The position numbers and the translations under genes were made by a program. This document shows, piece by piece, positions 16,360-23,874 of a DNA stretch of 64,000 nt. Origin of the DNA: JBDKVA01 sp039679375 (lineage in GTDB: Bacteria > Bacillota > Clostridia > Acetivibrionales > DTU013); contig JBDKVA010000026.1 in the NCBI GenBank assembly GCA_039679375.1, positions 1-64,000 on the forward strand, read 5' to 3'. Positions within the stretch are counted from its first letter, which is position 1; every line of letters begins with the position of its first letter. The notes under the pieces were generated by a model. That model made no database searches, had not been told where the DNA came from, and was given only the letters and a program-made list of their open reading frames with translations.

Positions 16360-16893
16360 ATGCTGCACAGGTACAGTGAGGTGCTGAATCTCCCAGTGAT
16401 TTGCGCCGACAGCGGGAAAAGAGCAGGTGTTGTGAAGGATATCCTGTTCAGCCTTGGCAGCAGGAGCGCAAAAGCGTTTCTGCTTGATCACAGCGGTATC
16501 TCCCTGAATAAAAGGGTGGTATATATCAGCGAATTGCTGAGCCTGGGCGGGGAGGCTGCAATCGTAAACAGCAGCAGCTGTGTGTCGGATATGAACAGAG
16601 TGGATTATACAGAAGCATTCCGTGATGAAGGCGCTCTCCTTGGACTAAAGGTTTATTCAAAGGACGGAGGGGAGCTTGGCATCGTCAAGGATGTGATATT
16701 TGATTATAAGACCGGCAAAATTGAAGGATTTGAAATATCGGACGGTCTGATCCGGGATGTTATGCAGGGCAGGAAGCTTCTGCCGCTTTTTGGCAAGGTG
16801 GAATTGGGAGAGGAATATGCCGTTGTCGACAGGGAAGCAGTGGAAGAAATGCAGGATACGGGCGGCGGTTTGAGGAACAAGTTGTTGAAATAG
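16360..16893 (+). CDS. Double PRC-barrel protein (YrrD-like)
   Basis: 177 residues with two PRC-barrel repeats: the first at about 1-75 (LNLPVICADSGKRAGVVKDILF) and the second at 85-165 (LLGLKVYSKDGGELGIVKDVIFD). PRC-barrels are small beta domains used for RNA or protein contacts. The position upstream of an AI-2E transporter and alaS is the same as that of yrrD relative to yrrI-alaS in Bacillus, supporting orthology by context. ATG at 16360 is preceded by TGCGGAGGCAAAAT. Molecular role unknown. Confidence 0.8.
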   Translation: MLHRYSEVLNLPVICADSGKRAGVVKDILFSLGSRSAKAFLLDHSGISLNKRVVYISELLSLGGEAAIVNSSSCVSDMNRVDYTEAFRDEGALLGLKVYSKDGGELGIVKDVIFDYKTGKIEGFEISDGLIRDVMQGRKLLPLFGKVELGEEYAVVDREAVEEMQDTGGGLRNKLLK

Positions 16894-16925
16894 AGCTGTA
16901 TTCAGCGGAAAGGAGAGCGTTTCAT

Positions 16926-17105
16926 ATGCAAAACGGTTTTATTAAAGGAGTAATGGTTGGAGGGATCATTGCAGCATCGGTCAGTATGATGATGACCTCG
17001 GACATGGTCAAACCAAGGACAAAGAAAAGAATGATGAGGAACGGAAGGTCGTTTCTGAGAAAATCAAGCAGCATTATCGGTGACGTGGCGGATATGTTCA
17101 GATAG
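16926..17105 (+). CDS. Small membrane-associated protein, 59 residues
   Basis: Starts with MQNGFIKGVMVGGIIAASVS, a short Gly-rich hydrophobic helix, then a very basic tail rich in Met/Arg/Lys (MVKPRTKKRMMRNGRSFLRK). The pattern resembles YtxH-type small proteins. The ribosome-binding site AAAGGAGAG is well placed, and the gene is 32 bases after the PRC-barrel gene, so it likely belongs to that transcript. Function unknown. Confidence 0.72.
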   Translation: MQNGFIKGVMVGGIIAASVSMMMTSDMVKPRTKKRMMRNGRSFLRKSSSIIGDVADMFR

Positions 17106-17118
17106 GCTATTATATTTT

Positions 17119-17289
17119 ACAGTAACAGGAGCAATTGGCCCAAAAGGCCTTTCAAACATTAGGAGCCTTGGACAAAAGTAATGTATGGTTCCTAGATACT
17201 GCTGTAATGGCAGCTTTGGCAGGGTATACACTACACACATACTCTCAAATCCTCGTAAAGGCCGGGTAGGAGCACATACCCGGTCTTTT
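17119..17289 (+). ncRNA. Structured RNA candidate, possibly 6S-like
   Basis: A 277-base gap without a gene holds a sequence that can fold into one long irregular hairpin. GGCCTTT (17146-17152) pairs with AAAGGCC (17257-17263), GTATG with CATAC, and ATACTGC with GCAGGGTAT near the apex. It ends in a strong intrinsic terminator, CCGGGTA (17262-17268) / TACCCGG (17277-17283) followed by TCTTTT. The length of about 170 bases and the rod shape recall 6S RNA, but no diagnostic sequence could be confirmed. It could instead be an attenuating leader of the AI-2E gene. Confidence 0.4.
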
Positions 17290-17382
17290 ATGGTTTGGAA
17301 TATAAAAATATAAATGGTTACTTATTATTAAATCTGGTTTCTGGTTTCTAGTTTCTGGTTTCTGCATTGTCGAGGTGAAATA

Positions 17383-18432
17383 ATGCAAAGGTATAAAAAA
17401 ATACTGTTTTATGTTTGTACAGGATTGGCACTATTGGCAGTTGTCTGGTTTTTTAGTGCTTACAGAGTGAAGATCGGCAGGATCCTCTCACCCTTCTTGC
17501 TGACGATCCCGCTCGTTTACATAATAAAGCCTTTGGCAGCCGGGCTTGCTTCGCGAAAGATCCCCGTCAGCCTGTCTATTTTATCTGTTTATCTCATTTT
17601 CCTGCTCTCATTGGCTGCCGCCTGCATATTTTTTATACCCGAACTGGCGAAGAACATACGGGAGCTTATGGAAACGCTTCCCGATCTGATGTCGGGCTAC
17701 GAAAAAATTTTTAACAGCCTGCTTTCTGCAATAAAGACCAGCAGCTGGTCCGACAGCATAAAAACAGTTATTTTCAGGGAAATCGAGAATGGGATTGCCA
17801 TGGTCCAAAAGTCACTGGTAGGTGTTCTGGAAAACGGCCTTAATATTGTTGTCGATATGGTAAAAATCATTGTTGATTTGACGATCGCAATGGTCATTGC
17901 ATACTATGTGATAAAAGATGCCGATAAATTCAGGGATTTTGGCCTCTCGATCCTGCCGTCACGCTGGAGGAATTGCCTTGTAGGCATCGGCCGGGAGATC
18001 AACCGGATCCTGGCGGGCTTTATTCAGGGACAGCTGTTGACGGCACTTATCGTAGGTATTCTTGAAACGATGGGGCTTTTGATCATAAAGATGAAATACC
18101 CTCTGGCACTGGGGATGCTGGGCGGCCTGGCCAATATCATACCGTATTTCGGGCCTTATATCGGAGTCATTCCGGCAGTGGCTATTGCGCTGATCATATC
18201 TCCGATGAAGGCTTTGTGGACAATAGTCGTATTTTTAGTGGTACAGCAAATCGACAATAATTTCATATCACCCAAGATGATTGAAGGGAAACTGGGCCTG
18301 CATCCCGTTGCTACGATCTTTGCAGTGCTCGTTGGCGGCGAATTTTTCGGGATACTTGGAATGCTGCTGGCCGTACCGGCCATGGCGATCATCCGTGTTT
18401 TACTGAACAAGGTCGTGGATGCAATCGTATAG
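17383..18432 (+). CDS. AI-2E family transporter (YrrI-like)
   Basis: 349-residue integral membrane protein of the AI-2E exporter/PerM family. Hydrophobic helices occur at about 7-25, 30-50, 62-85, 155-180, 212-240, 245-270, 275-300 and 310-345; the family's hallmark PYFGPYIGVIPAVAIAL and the late NFISPKMIEGKLGLHP segment are present. Members move small molecules or ions; the substrate is not shown here. Start ATG with GAGGTG upstream. Neighbour order PRC-barrel - AI-2E - alaS matches other Firmicutes. Confidence 0.88.
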   Translation: MQRYKKILFYVCTGLALLAVVWFFSAYRVKIGRILSPFLLTIPLVYIIKPLAAGLASRKIPVSLSILSVYLIFLLSLAAACIFFIPELAKNIRELMETLPDLMSGYEKIFNSLLSAIKTSSWSDSIKTVIFREIENGIAMVQKSLVGVLENGLNIVVDMVKIIVDLTIAMVIAYYVIKDADKFRDFGLSILPSRWRNCLVGIGREINRILAGFIQGQLLTALIVGILETMGLLIIKMKYPLALGMLGGLANIIPYFGPYIGVIPAVAIALIISPMKALWTIVVFLVVQQIDNNFISPKMIEGKLGLHPVATIFAVLVGGEFFGILGMLLAVPAMAIIRVLLNKVVDAIV

Positions 18433-18555
18433 GGGACAAACACTTCTTGACACGAAGTGGCTACTTATATAATATTATTAATGTTATGTACGATTTTTGG
18501 AAATTTTGGCCGGACTTCATTTAAAAATTTACGTGCAGGATATGAGGATGATACA

Positions 18556-21300
18556 ATGGAAAAACTAGGATTAAATGAAATCAGAGAGCGTTATTTAAAA
18601 TTCTTCGAGGGGAAAGAACACTTGCGGCTGCCGAGCTTTTCTCTTGTGCCGCGCAATGACCCGAGCATTTTGCTGATCAATGCCGGCATGACGCCGCTCA
18701 AGCCCTATTTCACAGGTAAGGAGGTGCCGCCCGGCAAGCGTGTTACCACCTGCCAAAAATGTATCAGGACGCCGGACATTGAAAACGTGGGAAAGACGGC
18801 CAGACATGGTACATTTTTTGAAATGCTGGGCAATTTCTCTTTCGGGGATTATTTTAAAAAAGAAATCATCCCATGGGCCTGGGAGTTTATCACAAAGGAT
18901 ATGGAGATACCGGCCGACCGGCTTTATGTTTCGGTTTATCAGGAGGATGACGAGGCTTACGATATATGGCGTAACGATGTTGGAATTCCTGCCGATCATC
19001 TTGTCCGCATGGGCAAGGAGGACAACTTCTGGGAACACGGTACGGGGCCCTGCGGACCCTGCTCTGAAATCTATTTTGACAGGGGACCCGAAAAAGGCTG
19101 CGGAAAGCCGGACTGCAAGGTGGGCTGCGACTGCGACCGATATATAGAATTCTGGAATCTGGTGTTCACGCAGTTCAACAGGGAGGAAGACGGCTCCTAT
19201 TCCAGGCTTCAGAAGAAGAATATCGATACGGGCATGGGCCTGGAACGCCTGGCCTGCATCATGCAGGATGTAAACAACCTTTTCGAGGTGGACACGATAC
19301 GGAACATATTGAATTATGTCTGTGAAAAGGCAGGCGTCAGATATGACGCAGCCACTGCAGCTACAAATGCTGCTGCCGGGAATAAGACAGAAGAACCGTC
19401 CCCATGTCTTGCTGCCAGGAATGAGACAAGTGAACCATCTCCGCGACACAAAAAAGCCGGCAGCACGGATGTTTCCATCAGGGTGATCACTGATCATATC
19501 AGAAGCACGACGATGATGGTTTCTGATGGGATACTGCCATCGAACGAAGGCAGGGGTTATGTGTTGAGGCGGCTTTTAAGAAGGGCTGCGCGCCACGGAA
19601 GGCTCATCGGCATTAAGAATGCATTCCTGTACGATGTTGCACGGGTAGTGATCCGCGAATCAAAGGAAGCCTATCCGGAATTGGACGAGAAGGCGGATTA
19701 CATATGCAAGGTCATTAAAATAGAAGAAGAGCGCTTTGCTGCAACGATTGACCAGGGAATTGCCATTTTGAACGATTTTATCGCGGAGATAAAAACTGCC
19801 AACGGGAAGGTGCTTCCGGGCAGTATGGTCTTCAAGCTGCATGACACCTATGGTTTCCCGCTTGATCTTACAAGAGAGATCGCTGAGGAAGTCGGGCTTG
19901 AAATCGATGAGGACGGATTTAGGGCTGAGATGGGCGAACAGAAGAAAAAGGCCCGTGAAGCGCTGAAGGGCAAAGATAACTCTGCCTGGGGGCAGGACCT
20001 TGCGGCAGGCCTGGATAAGAGCCGGAAGACGGTGTTTACCGGCTATGACAGTTATGAAAGCGAGGCTGAAATACTGTATATCCTGTTCGAGGGTGCGCAG
20101 ACGGAAGTTGCACAACAGGGAGACGAGATAACAATTATTCTTGACAGGACGCCATTTTATGCCGAAAGCGGAGGCCAGGCGGGGGATACCGGAACGATCC
20201 GGACGAAGAACGGTCTTGTCAGGATACATGACTGCAGGAAGACGGCTGAGGGCATGTTCCTTCACATTGGCACTGTAGAAGAAGGCATAATGGAAAAGGG
20301 CGCTGCCGCGACTGCCGCCATCGATGTGCAAAGAAGGCTGGCAACGGCGAGAAACCATACAACAACGCACCTTTTGCAGAAGGCATTGAGGAACGTACTT
20401 GGCAGTCATGTGACACAGGCCGGTTCATTGGTCGGACCGGACAGGCTGAGGTTTGACTTTCACCATTTCTCTCCCATGACGAAGGAAGAACTGAAAAGTG
20501 TTGAGAAGGAAGTAAATGAGAAGATCCTTGAGAATTTGGAAGTGGATGTTCGTGAAATGCCGGTGGACGAGGCAAAAAAACTTGGAGCCATGGCTCTTTT
20601 CGGGGAGAAATACGGAAATATAGTCCGGGTAGTACGGGCAGGCGATTATAGTATAGAGCTTTGCGGAGGGACGCACCTGCGTTCGACTGCTCAGGCAGGA
20701 TTGGCAAAGATATTGGGTGAAAGCGGCGTTGCTGCCGGTGTGAGAAGAATCGAAGCATTGACAGGCCAGGGAGCTGTGGAATATTACAGCGAGAAAGAGG
20801 AGCAGCTGGACGAAATCGCTGCGGCCCTGAAATCCTCGCCCCAGGACAGTCTGAAAAAGGCGGAGTTGCTGAATACCGAGCTGAAGGCTGCATTGAAGGA
20901 AATTGAGCAGTTGAAGGATAAGCTGGTAAGCGGCTCCTTTGACGAGGTGCTTACCAAAGCAGTCGATATAAAGGGCATAAGAGCTGTAACGGCACGCTTT
21001 GATCAGCTGGATATGGAGGCTCTCCGAAATACATGTGAAACGCTCCGCAGCAAGCTTGGCACTGGCATTGTAGTGCTTGCTTCCGGCTTCGGAGGCAAAG
21101 TCAGCTTCGTTGCAATGGCAACGAAGGATGCGGTGGAACGCGGAGTGCACTGCGGCAATGTTGTCAGGGAAGCGGCAAAAGCGGCCGGAGGCGGAGGCGG
21201 AGGACGCCCGGATATGGCGCAGGCCGGCGGAAAGGATCTCGCGAAGATCGACGAGGCACTCCGAAGCGCGCTTGATGCGGTAAAGATGCAAGTTCGGTGA
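18556..21300 (+). CDS. alaS: Alanyl-tRNA synthetase
   Basis: Charges tRNA-Ala and edits mischarged Ser/Gly. 914 residues, about 35-40 longer than usual. The class II core has NAGMTPLKPYFTG and TARHGTFFEMLGNFSFGDYF; GPCGPCSEIYFDRG follows; the editing domain has HTTTHLLQKALRNVLG and CGGTHLRSTAQAG; and the Gly-rich C-Ala ends with GGGGGGRPDMAQAGG. ATG at 18556 is chosen because the family begins with KLGLNEIRERYLKFF; the 33 codons in frame upstream lack a suitable site. Residues about 262-300 are an extra low-complexity insert (Ala/Thr/Asn then NKTEEPSP and NETSEPSP) just before the VSIRVITDHIRS segment, derived from repeat-like DNA. The enzyme must tolerate it, as both flanks are intact. Confidence 0.95.
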   Translation: MEKLGLNEIRERYLKFFEGKEHLRLPSFSLVPRNDPSILLINAGMTPLKPYFTGKEVPPGKRVTTCQKCIRTPDIENVGKTARHGTFFEMLGNFSFGDYFKKEIIPWAWEFITKDMEIPADRLYVSVYQEDDEAYDIWRNDVGIPADHLVRMGKEDNFWEHGTGPCGPCSEIYFDRGPEKGCGKPDCKVGCDCDRYIEFWNLVFTQFNREEDGSYSRLQKKNIDTGMGLERLACIMQDVNNLFEVDTIRNILNYVCEKAGVRYDAATAATNAAAGNKTEEPSPCLAARNETSEPSPRHKKAGSTDVSIRVITDHIRSTTMMVSDGILPSNEGRGYVLRRLLRRAARHGRLIGIKNAFLYDVARVVIRESKEAYPELDEKADYICKVIKIEEERFAATIDQGIAILNDFIAEIKTANGKVLPGSMVFKLHDTYGFPLDLTREIAEEVGLEIDEDGFRAEMGEQKKKAREALKGKDNSAWGQDLAAGLDKSRKTVFTGYDSYESEAEILYILFEGAQTEVAQQGDEITIILDRTPFYAESGGQAGDTGTIRTKNGLVRIHDCRKTAEGMFLHIGTVEEGIMEKGAAATAAIDVQRRLATARNHTTTHLLQKALRNVLGSHVTQAGSLVGPDRLRFDFHHFSPMTKEELKSVEKEVNEKILENLEVDVREMPVDEAKKLGAMALFGEKYGNIVRVVRAGDYSIELCGGTHLRSTAQAGLAKILGESGVAAGVRRIEALTGQGAVEYYSEKEEQLDEIAAALKSSPQDSLKKAELLNTELKAALKEIEQLKDKLVSGSFDEVLTKAVDIKGIRAVTARFDQLDMEALRNTCETLRSKLGTGIVVLASGFGGKVSFVAMATKDAVERGVHCGNVVREAAKAAGGGGGGRPDMAQAGGKDLAKIDEALRSALDAVKMQVR
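19381..19450 (+). repeat. Repeat-like insert inside alaS
   Basis: AATAAGACAGAAGAACCGTCCCCATGTCTTG and a diverged second copy AATGAGACAAGTGAACCATCTCCGCGACAC lie in tandem, 44 bases apart, in frame. The GAACCGTCCCC core inside an AGACA/TGTCT inverted pair looks like a small palindromic intergenic repeat captured in a coding sequence. It codes for NKTEEPSP...NETSEPSP. Confidence 0.6.
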
Positions 21301-21348
21301 GATTACCGGGCTACGCTCGCAATGAAAATATAGAAGGAAGGGCTTTTT

Positions 21349-21693
21349 ATGGAAAATTGTATTTTTTGCAAGATTGTCGGCAGACAAATACCGTCCACAA
21401 TTGTTTATGAGGATGACAAGGTGCTGGCGTTTAATGACATCAACCCGGTTGCTCCGGTGCATGTAGTCATTGTACCGAAGGTACATATTGCTAACGTCAA
21501 TGACCTGACGCCTGAAAATGCTACTATAGTCGGAGATATCCACCTGGCGGCAAAAAAAATCGCTGACAGACTCGGCATTGCCGATAAGGGTTACCGGCTC
21601 ATCAATAATTGCGGAGCAGATGCAGGCCAGTCCGTATTTCATCTGCATTACCATCTGATAGGCGGATTGAAGCTGGGGGCTAAAATCATATAA
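21349..21693 (+). CDS. HIT family nucleotide-binding hydrolase
   Basis: 114-residue histidine-triad protein of the HinT/PKCI type, acting on AMP-linked or phosphoramidate substrates. The N-terminal CIFCKIVGRQIPS keeps the two Cys of the zinc-binding subgroup, and the catalytic triad is in VFHLHYHLIGG near residue 100. A REP-like fragment (21299-21326) separates it from alaS. ATG at 21349; site GAAGG at spacing 11. Confidence 0.92.
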   Translation: MENCIFCKIVGRQIPSTIVYEDDKVLAFNDINPVAPVHVVIVPKVHIANVNDLTPENATIVGDIHLAAKKIADRLGIADKGYRLINNCGADAGQSVFHLHYHLIGGLKLGAKII

Positions 21694-21800
21694 GGACGGA
21701 CCAAATTGACACTGTTACCGTCCGGGATAATTCATTATAATGATAATGGATACCTGATTTGACAGGTATTACAATTATATAGTTGAGGGAGAGATTCATC

Positions 21801-22820
21801 ATGGCGATATTGGTCACCGGCGGCGCAGGATATATCGGGAGTCATACATGTGTACAGCTTCTTAATGCAGGGTACGAAATTATCGTGCTGGATAATTTGT
21901 CAAACAGCAAACCGGAATCGGTCAAGCGGATCAGCGAGATTACAGGTAAAAGCTTTGAGTTTATAAAAGGTGATTTACTTGACAGGGAGCTTTTGGAAGA
22001 TCTTTTCAAAAAGCATCGCATCGAGTCGGTGATCCATTTTGCAGGGCTCAAGGCGGTAGGTGAATCTGTGCGTATTCCACTGTATTACTATTACAACAAT
22101 ATATCGGGCTCGCTGGTTTTGTTCGAAATCATGCAAAAGCATGGAGTAAAGAATATTGTGTTCAGCTCGTCTGCTACGGTTTACGGCATAACGGACAAGA
22201 TGCCGATTAATGAGGAAGCCCCGTTACAGCCAATCAACCCGTATGGCCGTACTAAGTACATGATTGAAGAGATCCTGAGGGATCTGTATGTGTCGGATAA
22301 CAGCTGGAACATCATCCTTCTGCGCTATTTCAACCCTGTAGGAGCACACAGCAGCGGGCGTATCGGGGAGGATCCCAACGGTATTCCGAACAATCTGGTG
22401 CCCTATATATCCCAGGTAGCAGTCGGCAAATTGAAGGAACTCAGTGTTTTCGGAGGTGATTATCCTACACCGGACGGCACCGGCGTAAGAGATTATATCC
22501 ATGTGATCGATCTGGCTGACGGTCACCTGAAGGCTCTCGAAAAATTGAAATCAAATCCCGGAATAGCTGTATATAACCTTGGCACAGGCCGTGGGACGAG
22601 TGTGCTGGAAATGGTGGATGCATTTGCGAAGGCCTCCGGCAGGAAAATAGCTTACCGGATCTCAGACAGAAGGCCTGGTGATACGGCAGTATGTTATGCC
22701 GACCCTTCCAAAGCGAAACGCGAGCTGGGCTGGGCTGCAGTCAAAACTGTAAAGGACATGTGCGAGGATTCGTGGCGCTGGCAGTCAAATAACCCATCGG
22801 GTTATCCCGATGAAATTTAA
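21801..22820 (+). CDS. galE: UDP-glucose 4-epimerase
   Basis: Interconverts UDP-glucose and UDP-galactose, giving sugars for surface polymers or galactose use. 339 residues, short-chain dehydrogenase fold: NAD motif GGAGYIGSHT at residues 7-16, SSSATVYG with the catalytic Ser/Thr, and YGRTKYMIEE with the YxxxK pair near 148-152; NPVGAHSSGRIGEDP is typical of GalE. ATG at 21801 follows GAGGGAGAGATTCATC. It has its own 107-base upstream gap and no sugar gene partner next to it. Confidence 0.93.
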   Translation: MAILVTGGAGYIGSHTCVQLLNAGYEIIVLDNLSNSKPESVKRISEITGKSFEFIKGDLLDRELLEDLFKKHRIESVIHFAGLKAVGESVRIPLYYYYNNISGSLVLFEIMQKHGVKNIVFSSSATVYGITDKMPINEEAPLQPINPYGRTKYMIEEILRDLYVSDNSWNIILLRYFNPVGAHSSGRIGEDPNGIPNNLVPYISQVAVGKLKELSVFGGDYPTPDGTGVRDYIHVIDLADGHLKALEKLKSNPGIAVYNLGTGRGTSVLEMVDAFAKASGRKIAYRISDRRPGDTAVCYADPSKAKRELGWAAVKTVKDMCEDSWRWQSNNPSGYPDEI

Positions 22821-22909
22821 TTTCTGCCAAAATGCCTGAAACTGGTGATTTTACGGTGTTGCCTGGAAAATATTATATGAGCTTTTGCAGTGAAAAGCAC
22901 GAGCTTCTA

Positions 22910-22939
22910 TTGACTTTATTTTGAAGAGTAATATATAAT
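22910..22939 (+). promoter_or_regulatory. Promoter of rpsU-yqeY
   Basis: TTGACT at 22910-22915, 18-base spacer, TATAAT at 22934-22939, 100 bases before the rpsU start. Confidence 0.7.
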
Positions 22940-23038
22940 ATACTGTGTGCTACACATTGCTTGATTCCCACAAGCATTTGAAGAAACATACATGGTTTAT
23001 TTCTGGCACAATTGCTACCATCGGAGGGAGGGAAATAC

Positions 23039-23215
23039 ATGTCTGAAGTTAGAGTAAAAGAGAATGAGTCTCTCGACAGCGCTCTTAAGAGATTCAAACG
23101 TCAGTGCGCCAAAGCAGGCGTTCTTGCTGAAGTTCGAAAGAGAGAGCATTATGAGAAGCCAAGCGTTAAAAGGAAGAAAAAGTCTGAAGCTGCAAGGAAG
23201 AGGAAGTTTAAATAG
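23039..23215 (+). CDS. rpsU: 30S ribosomal protein S21
   Basis: 58 residues, very basic, with the S21 pattern: VKENESLDSALKRFKRQCAKAG, then a Lys/Arg-rich tail ending KRKFK. ATG at 23039 follows GGAGGGAGGGAAATAC. It is paired with yqeY, as in most Firmicutes, but the pair has separated from the dnaJ-rsmE block, which lies 35 kb away in this window. Confidence 0.96.
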   Translation: MSEVRVKENESLDSALKRFKRQCAKAGVLAEVRKREHYEKPSVKRKKKSEAARKRKFK

Positions 23216-23266
23216 TACTTCTGCAATAACGGCTATGGCTTAGTAAGTCACAGGGAGGCTGGACAT

Positions 23267-23710
23267 ATGTCCCTTAAGGAACAAATGCTTGAAGATATGA
23301 AGACCGCCATGAAGGACAGGAACGCTATCAGGAAGAACACTGTACAAATGGTAAGGGCAGCGGTACTTCAAGTAGAAAAGGATAATAAGATAACTCTTGA
23401 CGATGATGGTATTTTGGAAGTAATAGCAAAAGAACTGAAAAAGAGAAGGGATGTTCTCCCTGAATACGAAAAGAGTGGGAGACAGGACCTGATAGACGGT
23501 TTGAAAGCCGAAATAGACGTTTTATTGCAGTATCTGCCCAGGCAATTGACGGAGGAAGAACTTGAGGTAATAGTCAGGCAGGCGGTCAAGGATACCGGCG
23601 CAGCTTCGGCAAAGGACATGGGCAAGGTGATGCAGGCAGTCATGCCGCAGGTAAAGGGCAAAGCTGACGGCAAAATGATAAACAGTATCGTCAAAAAGAT
23701 CATAGGTTAA
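23267..23710 (+). CDS. yqeY: GatB/YqeY domain protein
   Basis: 147-residue helical protein homologous to the C-terminal tRNA-binding tail of GatB. Family features: KEQMLEDMKTAMKDRN at the start, RDVLPEYEKSGRQDL, LLQYLPRQLTEEEL, MGKVMQAVMPQVKGKADGKMIN and a short KKIIG end. Full-length with good site AGGGAGGCTGGACAT. Function is not firmly known; it may bind tRNA. A clear terminator follows. Confidence 0.93.
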   Translation: MSLKEQMLEDMKTAMKDRNAIRKNTVQMVRAAVLQVEKDNKITLDDDGILEVIAKELKKRRDVLPEYEKSGRQDLIDGLKAEIDVLLQYLPRQLTEEELEVIVRQAVKDTGAASAKDMGKVMQAVMPQVKGKADGKMINSIVKKIIG

Positions 23711-23724
23711 CTGATAACAAGATG

Positions 23725-23752
23725 AAAAGCTCGATGAAAATCGGGCTTTTTT
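23725..23752 (+). terminator. Intrinsic terminator of rpsU-yqeY
   Basis: AAAAGCTCGAT (23725-23735), GAAA loop, ATCGGGCTTTT (23740-23750), then TT. Eleven base pairs including one G-U. Confidence 0.85.
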
Positions 23753-23799
23753 CATAGGAAGAGAAGCGAGGGAACCACAATGACAAAGGCACCCCGGGT

Positions 23800-23853
23800 T
23801 GTTATTCCGAGGAGCGCCGGCGGCGCAGGAATCTATGACAGGGCAATGACAAA
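23800..23853. repeat. REP-like palindromic fragment
   Basis: GTTATTCCGAGGAGCGCCGGCGGCGCAGGAATCTATGACAGGGCAATGACA: an ATTCCGAGGAGCG arm, a GCCGGCGGC centre and a GCAGGAATCT arm. It is related to the element at 3811-3936 and sits between the yqeY terminator and recJ. Confidence 0.6.
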
Positions 23854-23874
23854 GGCGGGAGGTTGAAGGGATAA

